From NCBI GenBank assembly GCA_900316685.1, contig ONDS01000025.1, forward strand, positions 1 to 64,000: DNA of 64,000 nt, in the 5' to 3' direction. A program made the position numbers and the translations under genes. This document shows, piece after piece, positions 62,619 to 64,000 of this stretch (the first letter of the stretch is position 1; every line of letters begins with the position of its first letter). The stretch is from an uncultured Prevotellaceae bacterium. Its GTDB lineage: Bacteria; Bacteroidota; Bacteroidia; Bacteroidales; Bacteroidaceae. Below the pieces are notes generated by a model. That model saw only the letters and a program-made list of their open reading frames with translations. It was not told the origin of the DNA and searched no databases.

Positions 62619-64000
62619 TTAATTACTAAGTTTATAATCTCTCATGAACTCCACGGCATCGGCGATATGCGGATACATCACCTCGTCATGGTCGATGAAG
62701 GGCACCACTTGGCGGAAGGCGGCGTGCAACCGCTCGATGACGGGTGATGATTTCAGTGGACGGCGGAAGTCGAGGGCTTGTGCCGCCGTAAACAGTTCGA
62801 TGGCGAGCACACGTTCGGTGTTCAGCACGATGCGCATCAGCTTGGTGCCGGCATTGGCTCCCATGCTCACATGGTCTTCCTGACCTTGCGAGGTGGGTAT
62901 GCTGTCGGCGGACGAGGGCATGCAGAGCGTCTTGCTCTGGCTGACGATCGAGGCGGAGGTGTATTGCGGGATCATGAACCCGCTGTTCAGACCGGGTTTG
63001 GCCACAAGGAACGAGGGCAGGTTGCGGTTGCCCGACACCAGTTTGTACTGTCGCCGCTCGGAGATGCTGCCCAGTTCGTTCAGCGCGATGCTCAGGAAAT
63101 CCATGGGCAGTGCGATGGGCTCGCCGTGGAAGTTGCCGGCGGAGATGATGAGGTCTTCGTCGGGACAGACCGTGGGGTTGTCGGTGGTGGCGTTGATCTC
63201 GATGTCGACCACCGATTTCACGTAGGAGAGGGTGTCTTTCACCGCACCGTGTACCTGTGGGATGCAACGGAAGGAGTAGGGGTCTTGCACATGCACCTTA
63301 TGTTGCTGTATCAGTTCGCTGTCGCGTAGCAGTTCGTTGAACCGTGCCGCCGTGGCTATCTGTCCGTTGTGTGAGCGTACCAGGTGTACGGCGAGGTTGA
63401 AGGGCTCGATGCGTCCGTCGTAGGCATCGAGCGACATGGCGGCGATGAGGTCGGCCCATTCGGTCAGTCGTTTGGCCTGGATGAGCGACCATACGGCGAA
63501 AGCACTCATGTTCTGGGTTCCGTTGAGCAGGGCCAGTCCTTCCTTCGAGGCCAATCGGATGGGTTGCCAACCCATCTTCTCGAGTATGGCGGCGCCGCTC
63601 ATGCGTTCCCCTTTGTATTCCACCTCGCCCAGACCTACCAGCGGCAGGCAGAGGTGGGCCAGGGGCACAAGGTCGCCCGAGGCACCCACCGACCCTTGTT
63701 GGTAGACGATGGGGTAGATATCGTTGTTGAAGAAATCGATGAGCCGTTCCACGGTGCACAGCTGGCAACCGGAATAGCCGTAGCTCAGCGACTGAATCTT
63801 CAGCAGTATCATGATCTTCACGATGTCGTTGGGCACCCGTTCACCAGTGCCGCAGGCATGCGACATCATCAGGTTGATCTGCAACTGCGCCAACTGATCG
63901 GTATCGATGGTGATGTTGTAGAGTGAGCCGAAGCCCGTGGTCACACCGTAGATGGGTTCTTTCGATGTGGCGATTTTCTTGTCGAGATATTCACGGCAGT
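62619..64000 (-). CDS. hutH: Histidine ammonia-lyase, 5' end outside the window
   Basis: Converts histidine to urocanate and ammonia. At least 460 codons are visible. The frame stays open through the window edge (KKIATSKEPIYGVTTGFGSL precedes the first internal GTG), so the start is beyond 64000. The MIO cofactor motif is GSVGASGDLVPLAHL. YGVTTGFGSL, LALLNGTQNMSAF and QDPYSFRCIPQVHGA are family motifs, as is SQGQEDHVSMGANAGTKL near the C-terminus. With hutI it forms part of a histidine-use operon. The released ammonia could feed the glutamine synthetases in this window, though that link is inference. Confidence 0.96.
   Translation of the reverse strand, partial: CREYLDKKIATSKEPIYGVTTGFGSLYNITIDTDQLAQLQINLMMSHACGTGERVPNDIVKIMILLKIQSLSYGYSGCQLCTVERLIDFFNNDIYPIVYQQGSVGASGDLVPLAHLCLPLVGLGEVEYKGERMSGAAILEKMGWQPIRLASKEGLALLNGTQNMSAFAVWSLIQAKRLTEWADLIAAMSLDAYDGRIEPFNLAVHLVRSHNGQIATAARFNELLRDSELIQQHKVHVQDPYSFRCIPQVHGAVKDTLSYVKSVVDIEINATTDNPTVCPDEDLIISAGNFHGEPIALPMDFLSIALNELGSISERRQYKLVSGNRNLPSFLVAKPGLNSGFMIPQYTSASIVSQSKTLCMPSSADSIPTSQGQEDHVSMGANAGTKLMRIVLNTERVLAIELFTAAQALDFRRPLKSSPVIERLHAAFRQVVPFIDHDEVMYPHIADAVEFMRDYKLSN

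Overview
The window looks like a chromosomal segment of a Bacteroidales bacterium, most probably a Prevotella-type member of the Prevotellaceae. Pointers are: promoters of the Bacteroidetes form (TTTG about 20 nt upstream of TAnnTTTG); a 2,537-residue SprA, the type IX secretion (T9SS) translocon; proteins with T9SS-like C-terminal tails; two glutamine synthetases of type III (GlnN); LL-diaminopimelate aminotransferase; and the gene run rseP-dxr-rimM-murA-DUF4290. I see no rRNA, tRNA, CRISPR array, prophage or transposase gene.

Layout. 0.2-4.6 kb: enolase, a Cys-rich small exported protein and a thioredoxin-like T9SS cargo candidate. 4.9-13.3 kb (minus strand): glnN copy 1, rseP, dxr, rimM, murA, a DUF4290 gene and tsaB. 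13.5-16.2 kb (plus): yicC, gmk, nadD and a leucine-rich-repeat-like protein, followed by the C-terminal remnant of a trkH potassium transporter gene. 16.5-37.8 kb: a nitrogen-assimilation supercluster in three transcription units: gltB-gltD-dapF-dapL-glnN copy 2 (minus), glnK-amtB-TorF-like porin (plus), and pyrG-purF-carA-carB(broken)-asnB (plus). Together these take up ammonium, fix it into glutamine and glutamate, and spend glutamine in pyrimidine, purine, carbamoyl-phosphate and asparagine synthesis. The promoter regions of the three units share sequence blocks at matching distances from the -7 element, which suggests one unknown regulator. carB has a small frameshifting deletion and lacks its whole C-terminal half.

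38.0-39.4 kb: two SAM methyltransferases, each with its own promoter. 39.4-43.8 kb (minus): a surface-polysaccharide group (glycosyltransferase, flippase, LicD-like transferase, hexapeptide acyltransferase). 44.1-52.6 kb: an accessory region. It holds two unrelated NTPase genes with PD-(D/E)XK-like C-terminal motifs, each flanked by its own pair of repeats. Between them lie a small exported protein and a 1,368-residue exported protein. The large protein ends in an FGE/C-type-lectin-like domain that resembles the variable region of a diversity-generating retroelement (DGR). It is followed by a long hairpin and a 49-residue remnant of what looks like a DGR accessory protein, but no reverse transcriptase is in the window. 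52.8-61.1 kb: ruvA and sprA. 61.3-64.0 kb (minus): hutI and the 3' part of hutH (histidine degradation), cut by the window edge.

A second feature of the whole window is intergenic arrays of short degenerate 'words' (GTTGAGT, CTCACCT, ATTCGTT, TTATCTTCC, GAGTTCA and others). They fill gaps between same-strand genes and in several cases provide the stop codon of the preceding gene. Protein calls come from reading the translations. Family names are from memory of motifs, not from database searches.
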